A DNA stretch of 64,000 nucleotides, taken from VXPQ01 sp965116435. GTDB lineage: Bacteria > Bacteroidota > Rhodothermia > Rhodothermales > VXPQ01. A model generated the notes under the pieces. The model worked only from the letters and a program-made list of their open reading frames with translations. It was not told where the DNA came from and searched no databases. Where the stretch lies: NCBI GenBank assembly GCA_965116435.1, contig OZ220686.1, forward strand, positions 1,860,001-1,924,000, in the 5' to 3' direction. The translations under genes and the position numbers were made by a program. This document shows, in pieces, positions 25,986 to 36,100 of this stretch; positions within the stretch are counted from its first letter, which is position 1; each line of letters begins with the position of its first letter.

Positions 25986-27185
25986 CTATCGGGCGGCTGC
26001 AAGGCGAACCTGCTGTCCCGGGGCCAATGTTCTGAGTCCGGCGGTGGCGACATATTCGCCGCCGCTGATTCCGTGTAGAATTTCCAGGCCTTCAGGGGTC
26101 AGCGCGCCTGTTTCGACCGTGCGCCGCTCAGCCGTGGCGACGTTTCCCGTATCCGGGAGGGCGAGGACATACGCGAAGCGTCCTTTCTGGTCCTGTCCCA
26201 CGGCTTCCGGGGGCACCAGTACCCCGGTCGTCTCTCCGGGCTGATCCTCCACGCGAAACGTGACTTCGGCAGCCATCCCGGGACGCACCTGGGCGGCGTC
26301 CCGCCCCGCATCAAGGCGGACAATCACCGGGAACCCCCCGGCGCCTGCCGCTGCCGTACCCACTTCGGTGATCGTTGCGGCGAATGCCCCGTCTGTCAGG
26401 GCGCCAAAGACCACCTCCGCCGGGCGCCCTGGGGCGAGGCCGCCGATGAATGCTTCCGGCACCGTTACCTGCACCTCGGGGCTTCCGCCCGTATCAAGGA
26501 CCACCACGACCGGCTGCCCTGCCCCTATCGCCTCGTTCACATCCACCATCACCCGGCTGACCGAACCATTGACCGGCGCCAGCAGGCGCGTGTAGACGAC
26601 CTGTTGCTCGGCCAGTCGCAGTGCGGTGGTCGCCGATCCCTCGGATGCATTCGCCGATTCGTACGACGCACGCGCGGCGTCCAGGTCGCTCATGGAGGCG
26701 TTGCCGCTTTCGTAGAGCGCAACCACCCGTTCGTAGCTTGCGTGGGCGTTGCGCGCCTGGGCGCGCGCCTGGGCCAGACCGGCTTCGGCCTGTTGGCGCC
26801 GAAGTTCCAGATCTCCCGAATCCAGCTGCGCCAGGACCTGTCCCCGGCGAATCCGGCTGCCCACATTGACGTTCACCGCCGTGACCGTTCCCGTCACGCG
26901 GAAGGCCAGATCTTGTTCGGAGGCGGCCCGGGCGACGCCTGCGAACGTACGGGCCTGATCGCTGTCTGCGTCGAACGCCTGCGCGTATCGGACCGGCCGG
27001 ATCTCTGGCGAAGAGGGCGCCTGGTTCCCGCTGCACCCTGCGCCCAGGCCCGCTAAAAGCAAGAGGCCCAGCAGGGTCCGCACGGCGTACCCGGGACGTG
27101 CGCCGCGTCGCCGGGCAAGGGACGATTTCGTCCGGGGGCGCCCGGTATCGAACAAGCCTTTCATTTCGGTATTCCGATCGGTCAT
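25986..27185 (-). CDS. RND efflux periplasmic adaptor (membrane fusion protein)
   Basis: 399 residues with a lipobox-like LLLAGLGAGCSGN near residue 51. Lipoyl/hairpin segments follow (TVTAVNVNVGSRIRRGQVLA and the alpha-helical hairpin with QAEAGLAQARAQARNAHAS), then beta-barrel and membrane-proximal domains (LRTLAPGQQVRL at the C-terminus). It bridges the RND pump to the outer-membrane channel. The start overlaps the upstream gene's stop (ATGA). The N-terminus before the lipobox is unusually long and positively charged, so an internal start is possible. Confidence 0.92.
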   Translation of the reverse strand: MTDRNTEMKGLFDTGRPRTKSSLARRRGARPGYAVRTLLGLLLLAGLGAGCSGNQAPSSPEIRPVRYAQAFDADSDQARTFAGVARAASEQDLAFRVTGTVTAVNVNVGSRIRRGQVLAQLDSGDLELRRQQAEAGLAQARAQARNAHASYERVVALYESGNASMSDLDAARASYESANASEGSATTALRLAEQQVVYTRLLAPVNGSVSRVMVDVNEAIGAGQPVVVVLDTGGSPEVQVTVPEAFIGGLAPGRPAEVVFGALTDGAFAATITEVGTAAAGAGGFPVIVRLDAGRDAAQVRPGMAAEVTFRVEDQPGETTGVLVPPEAVGQDQKGRFAYVLALPDTGNVATAERRTVETGALTPEGLEILHGISGGEYVATAGLRTLAPGQQVRLAAAR

Positions 27186-29608
27186 GATTCATCCTCCCGG
27201 GTCTGCGTGTATGTTTCCAGTCGGCGCACGAAATCGGCGCGTTCCTCGGGCGTCGCCAGCGCCTCGAACTGTCCGACGGCCCGCTCGACCCATTTCAGGT
27301 TGATAAGGTAATCGTAAATGGCGTTGGTTACGCCCCGCTCGCTAAGGAGCGCGCTGGTCTGCGCCTCCAGCAGGTCAACCACGCTGGCTACGCCCTGTCC
27401 ATAGGCCTCGGTGACCAGTTCGAGCGACCGCCGGGCGGTTTCCGCCGCCGTTTCGCGCTCGTTTACGATGGCCAGGCTGGACCGGGCAAACAGGAGCCGG
27501 ACGCGCACATTCTGCTCAATGCGTTGTGCGGCGAGTTCGCGCTGGAGTTGAAGCCGGGTCAGGGTCGCCGACGTCTGCTCGCGCCGGGCGAAACGGGAAC
27601 TTCCCTGAAACAGCGGCAGCGTAATCGACAGGCCTGCGTTCCAAGGGTAATTCGTTACGTCGTTCGACGGCAATCCCGGCGGCGCAGACGCGCCGGCTCC
27701 CTCCTGCAGCACATGGGTGGATACATTTCCCTGAAGCGCTACCGTGGGCAGGTAAAACGCCTGGCGCGTGGAGGCGAGCAGCCGTTCCTGGGCGGCGATC
27801 GCCGCATCAAGGCTTTGGATTTCGGGAGCGAGGCGCATCGCCTCGTCCACCAGAAAATCGCTCAGGACGGCCACCCGGTCGATATCCGCCAGATACCCGG
27901 TGGCCAGTGTTTCTTCCAGCAGGGCGCGGCCTTCAAGGTTTGCCTCTGGCGTCAGGAATTGCTCGTCGAGCGGACGGTTGAGCACCTGGTTCAGCGACAC
28001 CTCGGCGGCGGAACGCATTGCGAACGCATCAATCCGGTCGGCCCGTCGGCGGGCCAGTTCGCTCTGGAGCCGAAGCCGCTCGCCGGGCCCCGCCGCTCCG
28101 ATGCGTTCCCGTTCCCCGGCGAGGCGGAGCGACGCAAGCGTCAGGTCCAGATTGTATTGCTGGACTTGCTCCAGCGTTTTGGCGCGCAGCACGTTGAGGT
28201 ATGCTTCGGCGGCGTCCATCGCTACATCCAGTTCCAGCGACGCCCGGTCCCGTTCCCGGGACGTCTGGATGGATTTCTGGATGGATACGTTTGCGTTCGC
28301 CTCTTGCGAAAAGATCAGCTGCCGAAGCGTCAGTCCGCCGTCCACATTGTGCTGGGGACGTTGGCCAAAGGAGGCCTCCGCCACGCTCTTTGCAATGGTT
28401 GCGCCCGTCAGTCCGGCTTCGAGGTCCGGGAGCAGGTTGGCCCGGGCCAGGCGGATTTCCTCGGCGCCTGCCCGCACGGCCTGGTCCTCCACGGCGAGCG
28501 CCAGGTTGGCGGCGAGCGCTTCTTCGAGGGCGCTTTTCAGGGTCACATTGCGGCGTATGCCTTCGGGCGTTTCGAAAAGTCGCCGCGCTTCAAGGAGTGT
28601 TTCGAGGGGCGGATGGACGCCTGTGTTCCGCACCGTGCGCATGTTCATGACCAGCTCCTCGGTGGGCGCAAGCGTGACCGGGAGCGTGGACAGGTCGTCG
28701 CCCAGCAAGGCCCGGTACGCATTGAGGGCGATTCGGCGGGCGAGGAGGGGGAGGTCGTTGTTTCCGAGAGACGCCATGATTCCCCGTGCTACATCCTCGG
28801 GCGACCAGGAGAACGAGGGCACGCGCCGGCTGGCGAGGCCTTCGGCGAACCGTTCGAGTTCGCCGGGGGTCATGTGCGTGAAGGGCGTCACATACACCGC
28901 ATCCGCGCCGGCGGGAAGGCGCTCCAGGTTGCTGGCCGCCGTGGGCCCTGCGGGCATGGCTTCCACGGCGATGCCCAGGTCCGCCACCGCGTTGCGCAGC
29001 GGCTCCAGAAACGCGGTGAAGGTTTCGGTGGCTTGTTCGTCAAACAGGATGGCCACGGTGGAGAAGGGCGCGAGCGTGCGAAATTTGCCCAGGTCGCGGA
29101 CGAGCGGGCCGGGCTCGGGAAGGGCAATGTACGTCAGGTTGGCTACGCCGCTGGCTCCCCGGGTTTCCGGAAATCCCTGAAAGCGCGCGTCGAAGACCGT
29201 AGAGGCGATGACGGGTTTCGGCCAGGGCGCCCGCCGGGCGGCGACCTCTGAAGCACGAAATCCTTGCGCGACGATCAGGGCTACGTCCTCGCGGGCAGTC
29301 AGACGCTCCAGCGCCTGAACGATGTCGTCGTCCGAGCCGTCCGCAGTGGCGACCAGGTCCTCCGGAAATCGCACGTCGAAATCGTCGCGCGTCAGCGCCA
29401 GCAGTTCTTCCTGGACGAGAGTGCGGATGTCCTTTGCGAGGGGCGCTATATCGTCCACGAGGAAGGCGATACGCACGACAGGCTTGTCGGGCGCTTCCTG
29501 GGCGAGCGCCGATGCATACGGCGCCCCCAGCGCAAACGCCATGCCCGCCAGCACAGCGAGGAAGGCGTGCAGGCGCAGGAATAAAACCCTCAGAGATGTT
29601 GCTTCCAT
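27182..29608 (-). CDS. fusion of ABC-type substrate-binding domain and TolC-like outer-membrane efflux protein
   Basis: 808 residues from the ATG at 29608. A signal peptide (about 1-36, ending ALAQ) precedes a periplasmic-binding domain (about 40-320; FLVDDIAPLAKDIRTLVQEE, DAVYVTPFTHMTPGELERFA) of the PF04392 substrate-binding type. Residues from about 345 onward are a TolC-family outer-membrane factor with two OEP repeats (SALEEALAANLALAVEDQAV; YGQGVASVVDLLEAQTS). It heads the operon tolC-mfp-rnd. The fused binding domain may feed or sense a substrate at the channel entrance; that is inference. A mis-assembled junction seems unlikely, because one frame runs uninterrupted through both parts. 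Confidence 0.87.
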   Translation of the reverse strand: MEATSLRVLFLRLHAFLAVLAGMAFALGAPYASALAQEAPDKPVVRIAFLVDDIAPLAKDIRTLVQEELLALTRDDFDVRFPEDLVATADGSDDDIVQALERLTAREDVALIVAQGFRASEVAARRAPWPKPVIASTVFDARFQGFPETRGASGVANLTYIALPEPGPLVRDLGKFRTLAPFSTVAILFDEQATETFTAFLEPLRNAVADLGIAVEAMPAGPTAASNLERLPAGADAVYVTPFTHMTPGELERFAEGLASRRVPSFSWSPEDVARGIMASLGNNDLPLLARRIALNAYRALLGDDLSTLPVTLAPTEELVMNMRTVRNTGVHPPLETLLEARRLFETPEGIRRNVTLKSALEEALAANLALAVEDQAVRAGAEEIRLARANLLPDLEAGLTGATIAKSVAEASFGQRPQHNVDGGLTLRQLIFSQEANANVSIQKSIQTSRERDRASLELDVAMDAAEAYLNVLRAKTLEQVQQYNLDLTLASLRLAGERERIGAAGPGERLRLQSELARRRADRIDAFAMRSAAEVSLNQVLNRPLDEQFLTPEANLEGRALLEETLATGYLADIDRVAVLSDFLVDEAMRLAPEIQSLDAAIAAQERLLASTRQAFYLPTVALQGNVSTHVLQEGAGASAPPGLPSNDVTNYPWNAGLSITLPLFQGSSRFARREQTSATLTRLQLQRELAAQRIEQNVRVRLLFARSSLAIVNERETAAETARRSLELVTEAYGQGVASVVDLLEAQTSALLSERGVTNAIYDYLINLKWVERAVGQFEALATPEERADFVRRLETYTQTREDES

Positions 29609-29819
29609 GTGCCGGGGTTCCGATTGAAAGGAGAATAGATCCGTAAAGACCCGTAAAATCCGTAAAACAGGGACCGTCGTTTCCGGTTGCTCCGAAGGCA
29701 ACATCGTCCCGGATCCGAGCCTATTCTACAGGATACGCCTTTTGACGTTCGGTTGTCAAGTCCCCGGGCACGGCATTATCTGGTTAAGATTCAGAGAATT
29801 ATTCTAATCTTTCATCCCT

Positions 29820-29856
29820 GGATGCTCTGATTAAGTCCGCGAACATCAGCGCATCC
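29820..29856. repeat. dispersed palindrome, GGATGC family, copy 3
   Basis: GGATGCTCTGAT (29820-29831) and ATCAGCGCATCC (29845-29856) pair at 11 of 12 positions across a 13-base loop. Confidence 0.75.
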
Positions 29857-29899
29857 TTAATTATTTAGCCTCGAATTTTTGCCGCCTTACTTTTTAAGG
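29855..29899 (+). repeat. 45-bp direct repeat, left of surface-protein gene
   Basis: Identical at 43 of 45 positions to 38331-38375, same orientation. It contains the perfect hairpin GCCTTA-CTTTT-TAAGGC at its right end, shared in part with 19778-19793. Confidence 0.85.
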
Positions 29900-30011
29900 C
29901 TTTGGCTTTTGGATGGGGTGTATTTGTTCGGTGGAGATGCGGGATTCGGCAGTCCCGCGCCTCGTTTGCGGCCAGGGCATGGCTCCTGACCAGAAAAAAC
30001 TTTTCCATCTC

Positions 30012-30043
30012 TTGACTTTTAATTTTCTCTTGTCGTAAGTTTA
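30012..30043 (+). promoter_or_regulatory. promoter-like sequence for the surface-protein gene
   Basis: TTGACT (30012-30017) and TAAGTTTA (30036-30043) lie about 18 bp apart, close to the Bacteroidota TTG / TAnnTTTG pattern, 70 bp before the start codon. Confidence 0.5.
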
Positions 30044-30112
30044 ACAAAAGAGGGGATTGGGAGATGTGAGTCGTGTTTTTCGTGGTGATTTCCAGAGCGG
30101 AGGGCAGTGCCT

Positions 30113-33100
30113 ATGCGTTCGAGTATGTACAGAGGTCGTGTGGTTCGATGGGTTTGCGCGCTGATGGGCGTGGCGTTGTTGTGCGTCCTTCCGGCGGCTG
30201 GTCAAGCTATTCCGGACGAGGGGTACCCAAGCAAGCCCGTTTTCCCCGAGGAATCGCCTGCGGCGCCCGTCCTGCATGAGGAATGCGGTCCTTTTGTATT
30301 GGAAGACCCGGTGACCGCCGAGGCATGCGCTGGAGAGATGGGCGCAGATAACGGGATGGATGGGGTTGGCGCCGGTTCGCAAGGGGCCGGTTCTTCAAGC
30401 GCGGTCCTGGACCCCGCTTTGCATACGCCGCCTCGCCTGGAGTGTCCTTCGGCGGTGTTTCTGGATGAACTGGAGACGGGCGCCATCGATTGCCATGTCT
30501 ACGATGCGGCGGGGGAGGAGCATCTGGACTATTTCTGGGAGCCCGTAGGCGGCGCCACGCGGGACTATCTGGAGAATCCGCGCCTGCTCCCGGAGGACGC
30601 CCCGAATCCCGTCGTAGTGGCTCCGTCGTTTCCGCAGTACGACACGCTGGAGTCTTTTCTGTCGGAGGAGGGTGCGCAGCGGCACCGGTACCGCTTGACG
30701 GCGACGTCCCGTGCGACGGGCCTGTCGTCGTATGCGGAGGTGGAGGTGTTCGTGCGGTCGAGCCAGCCCAGCGTGTATTGTCCTTTGGAGCTGGAGGTAG
30801 AAGAAGGGGCTACGGTGGTCTTGGCTTGCGAAGGGGCGGACCCGTTGTCGTTCCGTATGGACGCCTCGGACGCGGCAGGGGCGTCTCCTGCGTTGTGGGC
30901 ATGGGAAGGGCTGTGGGGATCAAGCACGGCTCCGCTTGCCGCGACGGATACGCCGCAGCCGGTGTTTACGGCGCCTTCGGGTAGCGCAGGCCGTACGTAC
31001 CACTACGTAGCCAGCCTGACGACGAGTTCGTCGGGGGTTCCGCGGACGGCGCGGCGCCGGGTGAGCGTGACGGTGAAGGCCGGGGAGGAGGCCGTACCCG
31101 GGGCGGACGTTTCCCTGTCCGTGAGCAATCCGCCGACCGTCATTACGTGTACGGATATCTACCATATCGTGCAAGGTCACATTTCCGAACTCACCATAGA
31201 ATGTTCTGCGGAAAACGAGCCGGCGCACACCGGGTATGTGTGGGTGGCGATATCCCCGAGGGATGCCCTGGATCGTTTCGTTTCGGGCGCGAACACGCTT
31301 AGGCCGACGTTCGCGATCGATCACAACGCGTTGCCGAGCAACGGGAGCATTGAATACAAATACTGGGTGATATTGTCGGTTGGGGGCAGGGTATACGCCA
31401 AGGAAGATGTTACCGTGACGCTGCGAAAATCGGAGCGGCGCATGACGTGCGATACGAAATACTATGAAGTATGGACGACCAATTCGGATTTTTCATTCGA
31501 TTGCTGGTCTGATAGTTCCTCGGAGAACATTCGATGGACTATGGGCTATGGCTCGGGCGCGCGCGCCCGGGCATACCATCCGGGCAATGGACAGCAGGGG
31601 CCGTACAGCCTGGTGCGCCCGAGATTCGATCTGAAATTCGATGTGCCGGAGACCTTGCCCGGAGGCGCGGAGATCGGGTACTACACCTATCTTGTCTGTA
31701 TGTACTACCATGGCGGCGGCGGTTGGTATTATGTGGATTCAGCAAGTATTAAGGTGAAGGTTAAGAAAATGTATTCGCTCGATTGCGTCGATCCCATAGA
31801 GGTATACGAGGGGGCGGGCGTTGTCCGGTTCAATTGCACATTAGATTTGGGCCTGCGCTACCCGGATTCATACGCATGGGAGGCTCGGGGCTCCACAGAG
31901 AATACGGATCGGCTCATTGCGGACACAGAAGGTCTCCGCCCGTTGTTCCTTGTGCCGGGCGATGGCGAGGTGGATGAGGATGAGGACGAGACGTACGAGT
32001 ACAGGCTGGTAACCTCGACGAATGATGATGACATTCCGGACATAACGGCGGATGTGACGGTGAAGGTATTGAACAGGCCCGCTGCCGTTATCATCGATTG
32101 TCCGGGCGATCCGTACACATACACGGGGGGAGATTTCCAGAAGCAGCTGGGCGATTGCAGGTTCTCGACGAATGATAACTTTCCACCCGGCCCGAAGGAG
32201 TATACATTCGTTTGGACGAACATGACGTCTTCCGGGAAGAGTCTTTTGAATGGGGTTTGCACGACCACCGGCGACACTCCCCAGTGCCAGCGGCCGGTTT
32301 TCAATGTGCCGAAGGTGTCCTCGGACGAGACGTACAAATACCAGGTTACGTACACGGCGACGCAGGGCGATGTGTCCGCGTCCGCTTCGAAGACGATAAC
32401 GGTGCACGTCAAGCCGCGGCCTGCGCTGAGCCTTTCGTGCGAGGATATGGAAGTGTACGAGGGGTCGGGGGATATCCCACTGAACTGCAGGGGGATAGGC
32501 ACTCCTGTGTTTGCTCATTATGAATACATGTGGTCTCCGGACAACGGGTTGCTTGAAGAGGCCGTTCCGCCCGTTAAGTTTCGGACGGTTTTCCCTCCGA
32601 AGTTCCTTACGCCGGCCAATGTAGATGCGGATACGCCCTACGACTACGACATTACGCTCAGGTCGAAGCATTTCATATCGCCCCCGTGGTCCGTGACGGC
32701 GCCGATTACGGTGACGGTGCTGAACAAGCCGCAGATCGTGGTGGACTGTACGGGCCATCCGTATTCGGCTTACGAGGGGTCGGACGTTGTGCTGGATTGC
32801 ACGGCGACGGGCGCGCACGATCCGTCTACGTATAGGTACGCCTGGACGGCGCGGAGCGCGGCGGCGGACCTGAGCCGGCTGGACGACCAGAATGCGCTGT
32901 CGCCGACGTTCACGGCGCTGCCTTCGGTGACGGCGACTGCGACGCACGAGTACTTGCTGACGGTGTCGGCGGACAATGCGGTAGACGGGACGTTTGTGGT
33001 AGAGGTGACGGAGCGTCCGAAGTCGCCGCTCATGGTGGATTGCGTAAGCCATCCGTACGAGGTATACGAGGGGTCGTCCGATGTGCTGGATTGCACGGTG

Positions 33101-36100
33101 GCCGGGGCGCCGGATCCTTCTACGTACGCGTACGCTTGGACGGCGCGGAGCGCGGGGGCGGATGTGACCCTGTTGAGCGATGCGGCGGCGCTGACGCCGA
33201 CATTCACGGCGCCGGCCTCGGTGACGGCGCCCGAGACGCACGAGTACCTGTTGACGGTGTCGGCGGATAATGCGCTGGACGGTACGTTTGACGCAGACGT
33301 GACGGTGCTTCCGAAGCCGCCGCTCGCGGTGGACTGCCCGGATACTCCGTACGAGGTATTCGAGGGCGAGGCGGACTTTCTGCTGAATTGCATGGTGACG
33401 GGGGCGCCGGATCCGTCTACGTACGCGTATACCTGGACGGCGCGGAGTCCGGGGACGGACCTGGGTTTGTTAGACAATCTGGCGGCGGGTTCGCCGACGT
33501 TCCTCGTGCCGGAGGACGTGGCGGCGGATCGGGCGCACGAGTACGTATTGACGGTGACGGCGGCCAATGCGCTGGACGTGACGGCGAATGTTACGGTGAC
33601 GGTGCGGGACAGGCCCTTGCTCGCGGTTGCTTGCACGAATCCCGATCCGGTGTACGAGGGGTCGGAGGCCTTTGCGCTGGAATGTACGGCGACGGGCGCG
33701 CCAGGCGGCGCTGCGTATACGTACGCCTGGGCGGCGCGCGGCGATACGCCGGACGTGGCTCTTTTGAGTGCGCCGGATGCGCTTACGCCGACGTTTCTCG
33801 TGCCGAAGGCGGTGGCTCGGGACGAGACGTACGAATACCTGTTGACGGTATCGGCGGATAACTCGGTGAGCGGTACTGCGGAGGTGACGGTGGAGGTATT
33901 GAACAAGCCGCAGCTCGCGGTGGATTGCACGAATCCCGATCCGGTGTACGAGGGGGCGGCGGACGTTACGCTGTCCTGCACGGCGTCGGGGGCGCCGGCG
34001 GGCGCTGCGTATACGTACGCCTGGACGGCTCGGGGGGATACGCCGGATGTGGGTCGTTTGAGCGCGTCGGATGTGTTGTCGCCGACGTTTGACGTGCCGT
34101 TTTCGGTGGCGCAAACGACGCGGTACGAGTACTTGTTGACGGTGTCGGCGCCGAATGCGGAGTCCGGTAGCGAGACGGTCACGGTGACGGTGCTGAACGA
34201 GGGTTCGCTGGCGCTGGTGTGCACGGACCCGGACCCGGTGTACGAGGGGTCGGCGGATATTGCGCTGTCGTGCACGGCGTCGGGGGCGCCAGGGGACAGT
34301 CCAAGCTACGAGTATACCTGGACGTCTCGGGGCGCTGCGGAGGACGCGAACCTGCTTAGCCGGACGGACATTTCTTCGCCGACGTTCGCTGTGCCGGAGG
34401 CGGTGGATGCGGATCGGGCGTACGCGTATGTGGTCCGGGTGACGGCGGCGAATGCGGATGCGGGGGTGGCGAGGGTCACGGTGACGGTGCTGAACCAGCC
34501 TGCTATCGCGGTGGTCTGTACGGACCCGGATCCGGTGTACGAGGGATCGCCGGACATTGCGCTGTCGTGCAGGGCTTCAGGCGCTCTTGGTGTTTCGAGT
34601 GCTTCAGGCGCTTCGGGTGCTCTGAGGGACGATCCCGTATACGAGTATGCCTGGACGCCTCGGCGCTCGGCGGCGGATACGGATATGTTGAGCCGGACAG
34701 ACATTTCTTCGCCAACGTTCTTTGTGCCGGCGGCGGTGGATGCGGATCGGGCGTACGCGTACGCGGTCCGGGTGACGGCGGCGAATGCGGAGTCCGGGAC
34801 GGCGGAGGTGACGGTCCGGGTGCTGAACACGGGGGTCGTTGCGCTGTCGTGCGCAAACCCCGCTCCGGTCTACGAGGGGTCTGGGGACCTTGCGCTGAGC
34901 TGCGCGGCGACGGGCGCGCCTGCGGGTTCGGAGTATGCCTATAGCTGGGAGGCGTTTCACAAAACGAGCGGTCCGCCGGACGCGGGTCTCTTGAGCGCGA
35001 CGGACGTTGCTTCGCCAACGTTTCTGACGCCGGAGGACGTGCCGCAGACGACGCGGTACGCATACCGGGTTACGGCGCGAGCGGATCATGCGTCCCCGGC
35101 GACGGCGGACGTCACGGTGACGGTGCTTGATTCGGGGGTGCTGACGCTGTCGTGCGCGAATCCGGCTCCGGTCTACGAGGGGTCCCCGAACGTGGCGCTG
35201 AATTGCACGGCATCGGGAGGACCTGGCGGGCCGGAGGGTTCTACGTACGAATATGCCTGGTCGCCTCTGGGCAATACGAGCGGTCCGCCGGGCGCGGGCC
35301 TTTTGAGCGCGTCGGACATTGCTTCCCCGACCTTCGCGGTGCCTGCCGAAGTGGATGCGGACGAGACGTACGCATACCTTGTGACGGTCTCCGCCGAGCA
35401 TGCGGAGTCCGCGACGGCGGAGGTTACGGTAACGGTGCTGAACAAGCCCGCGCTGGCGCTTGCGTGCGCGAGTCCTGTGTCTGTCTATGAGGGGTCGCCG
35501 GATGTGGCGCTGGATTGCGCGACGACAGGCGGGCCGGGGGGTTCGGCGTATGAATATGTCTGGACGCCTCTGCGCAACACGAGCGGTACGCCGGATACGG
35601 GCCTGTTGAGCCGGGCGGACATCGCTTCGCCGATCTTTGCGGTGCCCGCCGAGGTGGATGCGGACGAGACGTACGAATACCTTGTGACGGTTTCCGCCGA
35701 GCATGCGGAAGCCGCCACGGCGGAGGTCACGGTGACGGTCCTGAACAAGGGTGCGCTGGCGCTTGTCTGCGTGAATCCTGCGCCGGTCTACGAGGGGTCG
35801 CCGGACGTGGCGCTGGATTGTTCGGCGTCGGGAGGACCTGGGGCGCCAGATGGTTCCGCCTACGAATATCTATGGACGGCGCTCTCCAACACGAGCGCTG
35901 CGACGGATACGGACCTGTTGAGCCGGGCGGACATTGCTTCGCCGACGTTCGCGGTGCCCGCCGAAGTGGACGCGGACGAGCGGTACGAATACCTTGTAAC
36001 GGTCTCCGCCGAGCACGCGGAGGCCGCGACTGCGGAGGTCACGGTGACGGTGCTGAACAAGGGCGATTTGGCGCTGGTCTGCGTGGACCCCGACCCGGTC

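Larger units (their letters stand above)
29609..30112. other. intergenic region upstream of the giant surface protein
   Basis: Holds a GGATGC palindrome (29820-29856), the left 45-bp direct repeat (29855-29899) and a promoter-like pair (30012-30043). No gene seen. Confidence 0.6.

Noticed and set aside
27524..29251. 575-residue and overlapping 470-residue frames antisense to the TolC fusion
   Set aside because: Low-complexity shadow translations without motifs or start context.
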